The notes beneath the pieces are model-generated. The model had not been told where the DNA came from. It made no database searches and was given only the letters and a program-made list of their open reading frames with translations. A DNA stretch of 39,762 nt from Paracoccaceae bacterium (GTDB taxonomy: Bacteria; Pseudomonadota; Alphaproteobacteria; Rhodobacterales; Rhodobacteraceae). Position 1 is the first letter of the stretch; the number at the start of each line of letters is the position of its first letter. The translations under genes and the position numbers were made by a program. This document shows positions 33,084-39,762 of this stretch, in pieces. Where the stretch lies: the NCBI GenBank assembly GCA_013373325.1, contig JABXIA010000362.1, positions 1 to 39,762 of the forward strand. The letters run 5' to 3'.

Positions 33084-34922
33084 ATGTTTCGCTTTTTCGA
33101 AAACCTTATTGACCCCTATTGCGCCTACCCGGAAACCAACACGCCGCCAACTCGGCTGTGGCCGTTCCTGCGCGACTACTCCAAGCCTTTCAAAAAGATC
33201 TTTGCGCTGACCGCGCTGATGTCAGTGATCGTCGCCGCGATCGAGGTGGGTCTGATCTACTACATGGGCCGGGTTGTGGACTTGATGGCTGGCACGCCGG
33301 CGCAAGTTTGGGAAAATCACGGCACTGAGCTGATCCTGGTCGCCCTGTTCATCCTGCTTTTGCGGCCGCTGATCCAGTTTCTGGATGTGGTTCTGCTCAA
33401 CAACGCCATCCTGCCGAACTACGGCACCTTGATCCGCTGGCGGGCGCACAAGCATGTGCTGCGCCAGTCGGTGGGCTGGTTTGAGAACGACTTTGCTGGC
33501 CGGATTGCCAACCGGATTATGCAAACCCCGCCTGCCGCGGGGGAGGTAATATTTCAGGTCTTTGATGCCATTACCTTTTCGCTGGCATATCTTGTCGGGG
33601 CCGCGGTTCTGCTGTGGGTCGCGGACATGCGGCTGATGCTGCCTCTGGCGGTGTGGTTTGCTCTTTATGCGATGCTTGTGATGTGGACCGTCAAACGGGT
33701 TGGCCCTGCCAGCCAGGCGTCTTCCGATGCGCGCTCCACCGTGACGGGGCGCGTTGTAGACAGCTATTCGAACATTCACTCGGTCAAGATGTTTGCCCAT
33801 CACGACCGGGAGCTGACCTATGCGCGGGATGCGATTGAGAACACCCGCAAGACCTTCCAGACGGAGATGCGGATCTTTACTATCATGGACGCCACGCTGG
33901 TCACGCTGAACGGGCTGCTGATTGTCGGCGTGGTGGGCTGGGCGGTGATGCTGTGGATGCAAGGCTCAGCCTCGGTCGGACTGGTTGCCGCCGCGACCGC
34001 GCTGACCTTGCGTTTGAATGCAATGACAGGCTGGATCATGTGGGCGCTGACGTCCTTCTTCCGCCAGTTGGGCGTTGTGGCGGAGGGGATGGAGACCATC
34101 GCGCAGCCGATTGATCTGGTGGATGCGGCCAATGCGGAACCGCTGCAGCTGACAAAGGGCGAAATCGAACTGCGCAATCTCTCTCACCACTACGGGCGCG
34201 AGGCTGGCGGGTTGGACAAGATCAGCCTCACCATCCAGCCCGGTGAGAAGATCGGGCTGATCGGGCGCTCAGGTGCCGGAAAATCGACCTTGGTGAAACT
34301 GCTCTTACGGTTCTATGACGCCGAGCGCGGTCAGATCCTGATCGACGGCCAGGATATCCGTTGTGTCACTCAGGATAGCTTGCGCAGCCGCATCGGCATG
34401 GTGCAACAGGACAGCGCGCTGATGCACCGCTCGGTGCGGGATAACCTTCTGTACGGCCGTCCGGACGCAACCGAGGAGCAGATGATTGCTGCCGCCAAGC
34501 AGGCGCAGGCGCATGAGTTCATTCTGGACCTGAGGGATCCGCAGGGCCGCGCGGGGTATGACGCCCATGTAGGAGAGCGCGGGGTGAAACTGTCCGGCGG
34601 GCAGCGCCAGCGGGTGACCTTGGCGCGCGTGATCCTGAAAGATGCGCCGATTCTGGTGCTGGATGAAGCGACGTCAGCACTGGATTCCGAAGTGGAAGCG
34701 GCAATTCAGGAAACTCTGTACGGCATGATGCAGGGGAAAACAGTGATCGCAATTGCACACCGGTTGTCCACCATCGCGCAGATGGACCGTATCCTGGTGA
34801 TGGATCAGGGCCGTATAGTAGAAGAAGGCTCGCATGAGGCGCTATTGCAGGCGCAGGGGCTGTATGCACAGCTCTGGGCGCGCCAGTCCGGAGGCTTCCT
34901 GAACATCGAGGCAGCAGAATGA
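33084..34922 (+). CDS. ABC exporter half-transporter (permease fused to ATPase), first of a pair
   Basis: The 612-aa protein has an N-terminal six-helix exporter domain (about 40-330, with DYSKPFKKIFALTALMSVIVAAIEVGLIYYMGRVVDLM). The C-terminal nucleotide-binding domain has Walker A GRSGAGKST (about 393-401), Q-loop MVQQDSAL, signature LSGGQRQR (about 502), Walker B ILVLDEATSALDSE and switch histidine in AIAHRLST. All catalytic motifs are intact. Such MsbA/multidrug-type exporters move lipids, drugs or peptides outward across the inner membrane; the substrate is not evident. It overlaps the second transporter by 4 bp (ATGA), suggesting that the two form a heterodimer or are made in fixed ratio. 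Confidence 0.93.
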   Translation: MFRFFENLIDPYCAYPETNTPPTRLWPFLRDYSKPFKKIFALTALMSVIVAAIEVGLIYYMGRVVDLMAGTPAQVWENHGTELILVALFILLLRPLIQFLDVVLLNNAILPNYGTLIRWRAHKHVLRQSVGWFENDFAGRIANRIMQTPPAAGEVIFQVFDAITFSLAYLVGAAVLLWVADMRLMLPLAVWFALYAMLVMWTVKRVGPASQASSDARSTVTGRVVDSYSNIHSVKMFAHHDRELTYARDAIENTRKTFQTEMRIFTIMDATLVTLNGLLIVGVVGWAVMLWMQGSASVGLVAAATALTLRLNAMTGWIMWALTSFFRQLGVVAEGMETIAQPIDLVDAANAEPLQLTKGEIELRNLSHHYGREAGGLDKISLTIQPGEKIGLIGRSGAGKSTLVKLLLRFYDAERGQILIDGQDIRCVTQDSLRSRIGMVQQDSALMHRSVRDNLLYGRPDATEEQMIAAAKQAQAHEFILDLRDPQGRAGYDAHVGERGVKLSGGQRQRVTLARVILKDAPILVLDEATSALDSEVEAAIQETLYGMMQGKTVIAIAHRLSTIAQMDRILVMDQGRIVEEGSHEALLQAQGLYAQLWARQSGGFLNIEAAE

Positions 34923-36766
34923 ACATAGGTAATCTGATCGACGCCTTCCGCCCGGCTGAGGGGCCGCCGCCGCAAAGGCTGGGCTCCTTTCTGCGCTGGT
35001 GCCTCGAAGGAGCCTGGCCGATGCTGCTGCTGGCAGCGGCGTTTTCTGCGCTGGCTGGCGGGATGGAGGCGGGCACGGCCTTTATCCTGGGCATGGTGAT
35101 CGACACTGCAATTGCCAGCGGGCCGGAGCAGTTTTTCTCTGCTGGCAATACGGTTGTCATTGCGCTGGCGCTGTGCTTCTTCCTGTTTGTGCGCCCGGTG
35201 CTGTTTGGCCTGTCGGCGGCGTCCAATGCGATCATCGTGCAGCCGAATGTGAACCCGCTGGTGCTGTCGCGGCTGAACCGTTGGACGCTGGGGCAGTCGG
35301 TGCGGTTCTTCGACGATGATTTTGCGGGCCGTATTGCTCAGAAGCAGATGCAAACGGCGACGGCAGTCACTTCAGTCACGACTGAGATGATCAACGTGGT
35401 GGCCTTTGCTCTGGCCTCTCTGGCTGGGTCTTTCGCCTTGTTAGGATCTATTGACTGGCGTGTCACTGGTGTGTTCGTGGTCTGGCTGGTGGCCTATTTC
35501 GCGCTGATCCGCTGGTTCTTGCCGCGCATCCGCAAACGGTCCGGAAAACGGGCGGGCGCACGGGCAATGGTGACCGGGCAGGTTGTGGACTCGATCACCA
35601 ATATCAAGACGGTGAAGCTGTTTGCGCATGCCGACCACGAGGAGCGCACGGCCCAGGACGCTATGGTTACGTTTCGCGAGAAGTCGCTGCATTTCGGCTA
35701 TCTCTCCGCCAGCTTCCGGTTTTGCCTCATGTGCCTGGCTGGTGTTCTTCCGGTGCTGCTGATTGGTGCGACGCTGTACCTGTGGCAATCCGGGACAGCA
35801 ACAGAAGGTGACATCGTTGCTGCAGGTGCCGTCTCGATCCGCATTGCTCAGATGACCGGCTGGGTCAGTTTCACGCTGATGGCAATCTACTCCAACGTGG
35901 GCGAAATCGAAAATGGCATGAAGACCCTGTCTGTCCGCGACAGGGTCGAAGATGCACCGGGCGCCAAGGCTCTTCGCGTCACTGAAGGTGAAATTGAGTT
36001 TGACCGGGTGGAATTTGCCTACGGCCGCGATGTGGGCGGGGTGCAGGGAATCAGCCTGCGGATCAATTCAGGCGAGAAACTGGGCATTGTAGGGGCATCA
36101 GGGGCCGGAAAGTCGACACTCGTTTCGCTCTTGCTTAGGCTCTATGACGAAGAAAAAGGGCGTATTCTGATTGATGGGCAGGAGATTTCGGAGATTACTC
36201 AGAATTCTCTGCGCAGCCAGATCGGCATGGTCACGCAAGAAACCGCTATGTTTAATCGGTCTGCAAGGGAAAATATCCTTTATGGGCGGCCGGATGCGTC
36301 TGAAGAAGAACTGATTGCCGCGGCCAGGAAAGCTGAGGCGCATGAGTTCATCACGGAACTGGAAGATGGACAAGGCCGTGCGGGTTATGACGCCTATCTT
36401 GGCGAACGGGGGGTAAAGCTGTCGGGCGGTCAGCGGCAGAGAATTGCCCTGGCGCGTGCCATTCTCAAGGATGCGCCGATTCTAGTACTGGACGAGGCGA
36501 CTTCGGCTCTCGATTCTGAGGTTGAAGCATCAATCCAAGCCGCTTTGCACCGGGTGATGGAGGGCAAGACCGTGCTGGCCATCGCGCACCGGTTGTCGAC
36601 GCTCAGCGAAATGGACCGGATCATTGTGATGGAAAATGGCCGGATAGCTGAAAGCGGCAGCCATTCGGAGCTGCTGGCAAAGGGCGGCCTTTATGCTTCC
36701 TTCTGGGCCCGCCAATCTGGCGGCTTCATCTGCACTGATGATGAGCGAACTGCGGCAGCCGAGTAA
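34919..36766 (+). CDS. ABC exporter half-transporter, second of a pair
   Basis: The 615-aa protein is built like its upstream neighbour: a six-helix permease domain (about 30-330) then an ATPase domain with GASGAGKST (about 391-399), Q-loop MVTQETAM, LSGGQRQR (about 500), ILVLDEATSALDSE and AIAHRLST. The two share long blocks (AGYDA-LGERGVKLSGGQRQR, FWARQSGGF near the end), so they arose by duplication. Both have complete ATP sites, unlike many heterodimeric exporters where one site is degenerate, so homodimers are also possible. The gene is coupled to the first by an ATGA overlap. The next gene begins 54 bp after its stop. Confidence 0.93.
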   Translation: MNIGNLIDAFRPAEGPPPQRLGSFLRWCLEGAWPMLLLAAAFSALAGGMEAGTAFILGMVIDTAIASGPEQFFSAGNTVVIALALCFFLFVRPVLFGLSAASNAIIVQPNVNPLVLSRLNRWTLGQSVRFFDDDFAGRIAQKQMQTATAVTSVTTEMINVVAFALASLAGSFALLGSIDWRVTGVFVVWLVAYFALIRWFLPRIRKRSGKRAGARAMVTGQVVDSITNIKTVKLFAHADHEERTAQDAMVTFREKSLHFGYLSASFRFCLMCLAGVLPVLLIGATLYLWQSGTATEGDIVAAGAVSIRIAQMTGWVSFTLMAIYSNVGEIENGMKTLSVRDRVEDAPGAKALRVTEGEIEFDRVEFAYGRDVGGVQGISLRINSGEKLGIVGASGAGKSTLVSLLLRLYDEEKGRILIDGQEISEITQNSLRSQIGMVTQETAMFNRSARENILYGRPDASEEELIAAARKAEAHEFITELEDGQGRAGYDAYLGERGVKLSGGQRQRIALARAILKDAPILVLDEATSALDSEVEASIQAALHRVMEGKTVLAIAHRLSTLSEMDRIIVMENGRIAESGSHSELLAKGGLYASFWARQSGGFICTDDERTAAAE

Positions 36767-36820
36767 CTTTTCCTGCGCATTTTGCTTTTGCAGACCGGAT
36801 TGCCGGGGTAATGAGCGGCC

Positions 36821-38068
36821 ATGACTGACGCAGCCAGAACCACAGCAACGATCAGCCGGCTGGGCCATCAGGGAGATGGCGTGGCCGATGGTCCCCTGTT
36901 TGCCCCGCGGACCCTGCCGGGTGAAATCGTCAGCGGTATTGCCGAGGGCAGCCGTTTGACCCAGATCCGTATCGAGACCCCCTCGGAGCACAGGGTGCAG
37001 CCGCCCTGCCGCCATTATAAATCCTGCGGTGGCTGCCAGCTGCAGCACGCCAGCGATGCTTTTGTGGCAGAGTGGAAGACGGACGTGGTGCGCAATGCGC
37101 TGACTGCGCAAGGTCTGGATACAGAGTTCCGCCCGATCCTGACCTCGCCGCCCCGTTCCCGCCGCCGTGCGACGCTGGCGGTGCGGCGAACCAAGAAGGG
37201 GGCAATGGCCGGTTTTCATGGTCAGGCGTCTGATGTGATAACCGAGATCCCGGACTGCCAGCTGCTGGAGCCAGATCTGTTAGCGGCCGTTCCAGCGGCA
37301 GAGGCGCTGGCCCTGGTTGGTGCCAGCCGAAAGGCACCGCTGGCTGTAACAATCACTGCATCTGTTGCGGGGCTTGATATACTGGTCCGCAATGGCAAAC
37401 CGCTGGATGGACCATTGCGGATCGAACTTGCAAAGCTGGCTGAGAAAAACCAGATCGCCCGGCTGACGTGGGATGATGAGCCGGTGGCCATGGAGCAGCC
37501 GCCTGTGCAGCCCTTTGGCGCGGCACAAGTTTGCCCTCCCCCCGGCGCCTTTATGCAGGCTACCCGTGAAGGTGAGGCGGCTTTGCTGTCCGCTGTTTTG
37601 GAAATCACCAAGGGCGCCAGGCGGATCGTGGACTTGTTTGCTGGCTGCGGTACCTTTTCGTTACCACTGGCGCAGTCGGCCGAAGTGCATGCAATCGAAG
37701 GCGAGCGCGAGATGGTCAAGGCCTTGGATGCGGGCTGGCGCAAAGCGAAGGGGCTGAAAAAAGTCACCACCGAAGCCCGTGACCTGTTTCGCAATCCCCT
37801 GCTGCCTGAGGAACTCAACCCATTTGGTGCCTCCTATGAAGCCGCTGTGATTGATCCGCCGAGGGCTGGAGCAGAGGCGCAGGTGGCGCAATTGGCCAAG
37901 GCTCGGACACCGGTGATTGCCTATGTGTCTTGCAACCCGGTCAGTTTCGGCCGGGACGCCAAGATGCTGGTTGAGGCAGGTTATGCACTGGACTGGGTGC
38001 AGGTTGTTGACCAGTTCCGCTGGTCAGCCCATACCGAACTGGCCGCAAAATTCGCCCTGAAAGACTAA
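36821..38068 (+). CDS. RNA (uracil-5-)-methyltransferase family protein (RlmD/TrmA type)
   Basis: The 415-aa protein belongs to the class of SAM-dependent 5-methyluridine methyltransferases with an iron-sulfur cluster. Cys 63, 69 and 72 (CRHYKSCGGC) and Cys 146 (IPDCQLL) are the expected cluster ligands. The SAM motif is VDLFAGCGTFSLPLA, IDPPRAG follows, and the catalytic cysteine is in YVSCNPVSFGRDA. The N-terminal TRAM domain (about 5-50) is short. The target could be 23S rRNA or tRNA; sequence alone does not tell. ATG 36821 gives the normal length. The sodium channel gene follows 1 bp after its stop, so both are probably on one mRNA. Confidence 0.92.
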   Translation: MTDAARTTATISRLGHQGDGVADGPLFAPRTLPGEIVSGIAEGSRLTQIRIETPSEHRVQPPCRHYKSCGGCQLQHASDAFVAEWKTDVVRNALTAQGLDTEFRPILTSPPRSRRRATLAVRRTKKGAMAGFHGQASDVITEIPDCQLLEPDLLAAVPAAEALALVGASRKAPLAVTITASVAGLDILVRNGKPLDGPLRIELAKLAEKNQIARLTWDDEPVAMEQPPVQPFGAAQVCPPPGAFMQATREGEAALLSAVLEITKGARRIVDLFAGCGTFSLPLAQSAEVHAIEGEREMVKALDAGWRKAKGLKKVTTEARDLFRNPLLPEELNPFGASYEAAVIDPPRAGAEAQVAQLAKARTPVIAYVSCNPVSFGRDAKMLVEAGYALDWVQVVDQFRWSAHTELAAKFALKD

Positions 38069-38069
38069 G

Positions 38070-38879
38070 ATGACGGATATTCAAGTGATGACACCAACCC
38101 GCCGCCTGGAAGCCATTCTGGACAGCAGCCGTTTTGGCCGCTTCATCACCGCTGTCATTCTGGTCAATGCGGTTACCTTGGGCCTTGAGACGTCCCCGGC
38201 GGTGATGGCTAAGTTGGGAGCGCTTATCCACCTGATCGACAAGATCTGCCTTTCAATCTTTGTCGTTGAGATCCTGTCCAAGCTGTTTGTGCGCCGGCTG
38301 CGGTTCTTCCTAAGCGGCTGGAATGTATTTGATTTCGTGATTGTTGGCATCGCTCTTGCTCCCGGAACCCAGGGCCTGTCGGTTCTGCGGGCGCTGCGGA
38401 TCCTTCGGGTGCTGAGGGTGATTTCTGTCGCTCCGCGTCTGCGCCGGGTCGTCGAGGGCTTTATCACCGCTCTGCCCGGGATGGGCTCGGTATTTCTGCT
38501 GATGGCGATTATTTTCTACATCGGCTCTGTTATCTCAACTAAGCTGTTCGGCCAGGATTTTCCCGAATGGTTTGGGAATCTTGGTCTCAGCGCCTATTCG
38601 CTGTTTCAGATCATGACACTGGAAAGCTGGTCGATGGGAATCGTGCGTCCGGTGATGGAAGTTCATCCGCATGCTTGGGCATTCTTTGTGCCGTTCATCA
38701 TGGTCACGACATTTGCGGTGGTGAACCTTCTGGTGGGCCTGATTGTGAACTCGATGCAGGACGCGCATGGTGAGGAAGAAGGAGAGCGCACAGATGCTTA
38801 CCGCGATGAAGTGCTGAGCAGGCTGGAAGCAATTGAGCAAAAGCTATCCAATCAGCCGGTTCAGGACAGGAAATTGTGA
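38070..38879 (+). CDS. Voltage-gated sodium channel (NaChBac/NavSp family ion transporter)
   Basis: The 269-aa protein is a single-repeat six-helix channel subunit that should form a homotetramer. S1 is near 22-42 and S2 near 52-72. The S4 voltage sensor SVLRALRILRVLRVISV has arginines every third residue (107, 110, 113, 116). S5 is near 138-160, the selectivity filter TLESWSMG lies at 183-190, and S6 is near 203-230. The filter matches bacterial Nav channels such as NavAb and the Silicibacter pomeroyi channel. The C-terminus (about 235-262) is acidic and then heptad-like (EVLSRLEAIEQKLS), the usual tetramer coiled coil. It starts 1 bp after the methyltransferase stop. Confidence 0.94.
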   Translation: MTDIQVMTPTRRLEAILDSSRFGRFITAVILVNAVTLGLETSPAVMAKLGALIHLIDKICLSIFVVEILSKLFVRRLRFFLSGWNVFDFVIVGIALAPGTQGLSVLRALRILRVLRVISVAPRLRRVVEGFITALPGMGSVFLLMAIIFYIGSVISTKLFGQDFPEWFGNLGLSAYSLFQIMTLESWSMGIVRPVMEVHPHAWAFFVPFIMVTTFAVVNLLVGLIVNSMQDAHGEEEGERTDAYRDEVLSRLEAIEQKLSNQPVQDRKL

Positions 38880-38945
38880 ATTTCCTTAAAAGCGCTTTCG
38901 CGTTAAAGCCTGAATAGAGGCACAAGAAAAATACAGGCTGGGACA

Positions 38946-39473
38946 ATGAACAGAAGGGCATTTGGCATTAGTGCGGCTGCGAGCCTTGTGCTGGCCGGCT
39001 GCAGCTCCACCGGTGGTACAGTAAGCAGATTCAAGTCTTATGATGGTCCGCAGGTCACGTCGATCGTGATCAACAAGGGCGCGCGTAAGCTGTACCTGAT
39101 GCACAACGATGACATCCTGCGGGAATACAAGGTGGATCTGGGATTTGCACCGCTTGGAGCAAAGCGGTTTGAGGGTGATGGTAAAACACCTGAAGGCACT
39201 TACGTGATCAACCGGCGTAACCCGAACAGCCGTTACCATCTATCGGTAGGCATCTCGTATCCCAACAATCAGGATCACGCCCTTGCACGGGCCAACGGCA
39301 AGCGGCCTGGAGGGGAGATTTTCATCCACGGTCAGCCGAACAACCCCAAGGAACGCAAGCGCGCAGCACGAGTTGATGACTGGACAGCCGGCTGTATCGC
39401 TGTGACCAATGAGGAAATCGAAGAGATCTATGCGATGGTGCAGGACGGCACAACGATCGCTCTGCGACCCTGA
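38946..39473 (+). CDS. L,D-transpeptidase (YkuD domain) lipoprotein
   Basis: The 175-aa protein starts MNRRAFGISAAASLVLAGCSS, a lipoprotein signal with lipobox LAGC and lipidated Cys 19. The YkuD domain has IVINKGARKLYLMHNDDILREYKVDLG at its start and catalytic FIHGQ (His 128) plus DWTAGCIAV (Cys 150), the H...(S/T)xGC pattern. Such enzymes make 3-3 peptidoglycan crosslinks or attach proteins to the wall from the periplasmic side; which of these applies is not readable here. The gene is 66 bp after the channel gene and is followed by a long hairpin terminator. Confidence 0.93.
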   Translation: MNRRAFGISAAASLVLAGCSSTGGTVSRFKSYDGPQVTSIVINKGARKLYLMHNDDILREYKVDLGFAPLGAKRFEGDGKTPEGTYVINRRNPNSRYHLSVGISYPNNQDHALARANGKRPGGEIFIHGQPNNPKERKRAARVDDWTAGCIAVTNEEIEEIYAMVQDGTTIALRP

Positions 39474-39487
39474 TTAAATGAAATTGC

Positions 39488-39534
39488 CCAAACAAAAAGG
39501 TCCGGCGAGTCAACGTCGGACCTTCTTTGTTTGG
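39488..39534. terminator. Long bidirectional hairpin terminator
   Basis: CCAAACAAAAAGGTCCG (39488-39504) pairs with CGGACCTTCTTTGTTTGG (39517-39534) with one extra base, leaving a 12-base loop. The GC core (AGGTCCG) flanked by A-runs and T-runs on each side gives a terminator in both orientations, between the L,D-transpeptidase gene and the convergent CAP-domain gene. Confidence 0.88.
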
Positions 39535-39561
39535 AACCGTATCAGTTCTAGGCGCAGTGGG

Positions 39562-39762
39562 TTAGCTGCCCATCACCAGTGTCCACCAGATCTTGCCGTT
39601 CGGTTCCTGGAACCAGGAAAAGCCCATATTTCTAGCCTTGGGATCCAGAATTACCGCACGAGTGGCCGGTTTTTCCAGCCAGGCAGTCAAGGTTTGCTGC
39701 TCATTCTCGTAGGTTTCAGAGATGTTTTCACCCAGCATGGTGCCTGCGTAGCCCGCGCGGGC
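39562..39762 (-). CDS. CAP/SCP-domain protein, C-terminal part (start outside window)
   Basis: The minus strand is open from the window edge to TAA at 39562, giving 66 residues that include GTMLGENISETYENEQQTLTAWLEKP, ILDPKARNMGFSW and KIWWTLVMGS. This is the C-terminal half of a CAP (cysteine-rich secretory/allergen V5/PR-1) domain, with GENI and the final WWTLVMG strand. In bacteria these are secreted proteins of mostly unknown activity. The N-terminus, where a signal peptide would be expected, is not in the window. Confidence 0.85.
   Translation of the reverse strand, partial: ARAGYAGTMLGENISETYENEQQTLTAWLEKPATRAVILDPKARNMGFSWFQEPNGKIWWTLVMGS

Overview
This 39.8 kb window looks like chromosomal DNA of an alphaproteobacterium of the Rhodobacteraceae, most likely the marine Roseobacter group (Leisingera/Phaeobacter/Ruegeria-like). 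The evidence is the gene order rho-mnmE-mnmG-rsmG-parA-parB, followed by hemW-rdgB-rph divergent from hrcA-grpE, the GC-rich coding sequence, the typical alphaproteobacterial flagellin ends, and a NavSp/NavAb-type sodium channel. Most of it is conserved core genome. The par block and two perfect parS sites suggest that the replication origin is close. That last point comes from the known location of such clusters, because oriC itself is not in the window.

Layout: 1-6.4 kb holds the end of rho, the tRNA-modification genes mnmE and mnmG, the rRNA methylase rsmG, and parAB; the genes from mnmG to parA overlap. Two 16-bp parS sites lie inside the start regions of mnmG and rsmG. 6.4-9.2 kb (minus strand) is a tightly overlapping run rph-rdgB-hemW plus a DUF454 membrane protein. 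9.3-11 kb is the heat-shock pair hrcA-grpE. mutS (minus) and an isolated flagellin gene (minus) follow. The flagellin gene is separated from maeB by a 297-bp divergent region carrying a perfect 12-bp inverted repeat. Then come maeB (malic enzyme fused to a phosphotransacetylase-like domain), a ribokinase-family kinase, an exported MsrA, and a coupled pair of class IV aminotransferase and sulfotransferase-like protein.

At 20.7-23.2 kb sits a complete IS66-family element (tnpA, tnpB, tnpC; terminal inverted repeats; 8-bp target duplication ATTTCTCA). It has split a small lipoprotein gene whose two halves rejoin in frame when the element and one copy of the duplication are removed. It is the only clearly mobile DNA in the window.

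23.5-32.9 kb contains an SCP2-domain protein, DUF1810 protein, argG, an unrecognised multi-pass membrane protein with AT-richer codons, ilvA, a divergent Hpt / response-regulator-PP2C phosphatase pair, a Nudix hydrolase, the redox chaperone hslO, a CoA-pyrophosphatase-type Nudix protein, and a CCA-adding enzyme/poly(A) polymerase. 33-39.8 kb contains two coupled ABC exporter half-transporters, an iron-sulfur RNA (uracil-5-)-methyltransferase, a voltage-gated sodium channel, an L,D-transpeptidase lipoprotein, and the 3' end of a CAP/SCP-domain gene. A long hairpin terminator lies between the last two.

I found no rRNA or tRNA gene, CRISPR array, prophage or obvious defence system. The points most worth following up are the parS sites that shape protein N-termini and overlap the mnmG start codon, the IS66-split lipoprotein, the Hpt/PP2C signalling module, the orphan flagellin with its inverted repeat, and the possible small leader ORF before the ABC exporters.
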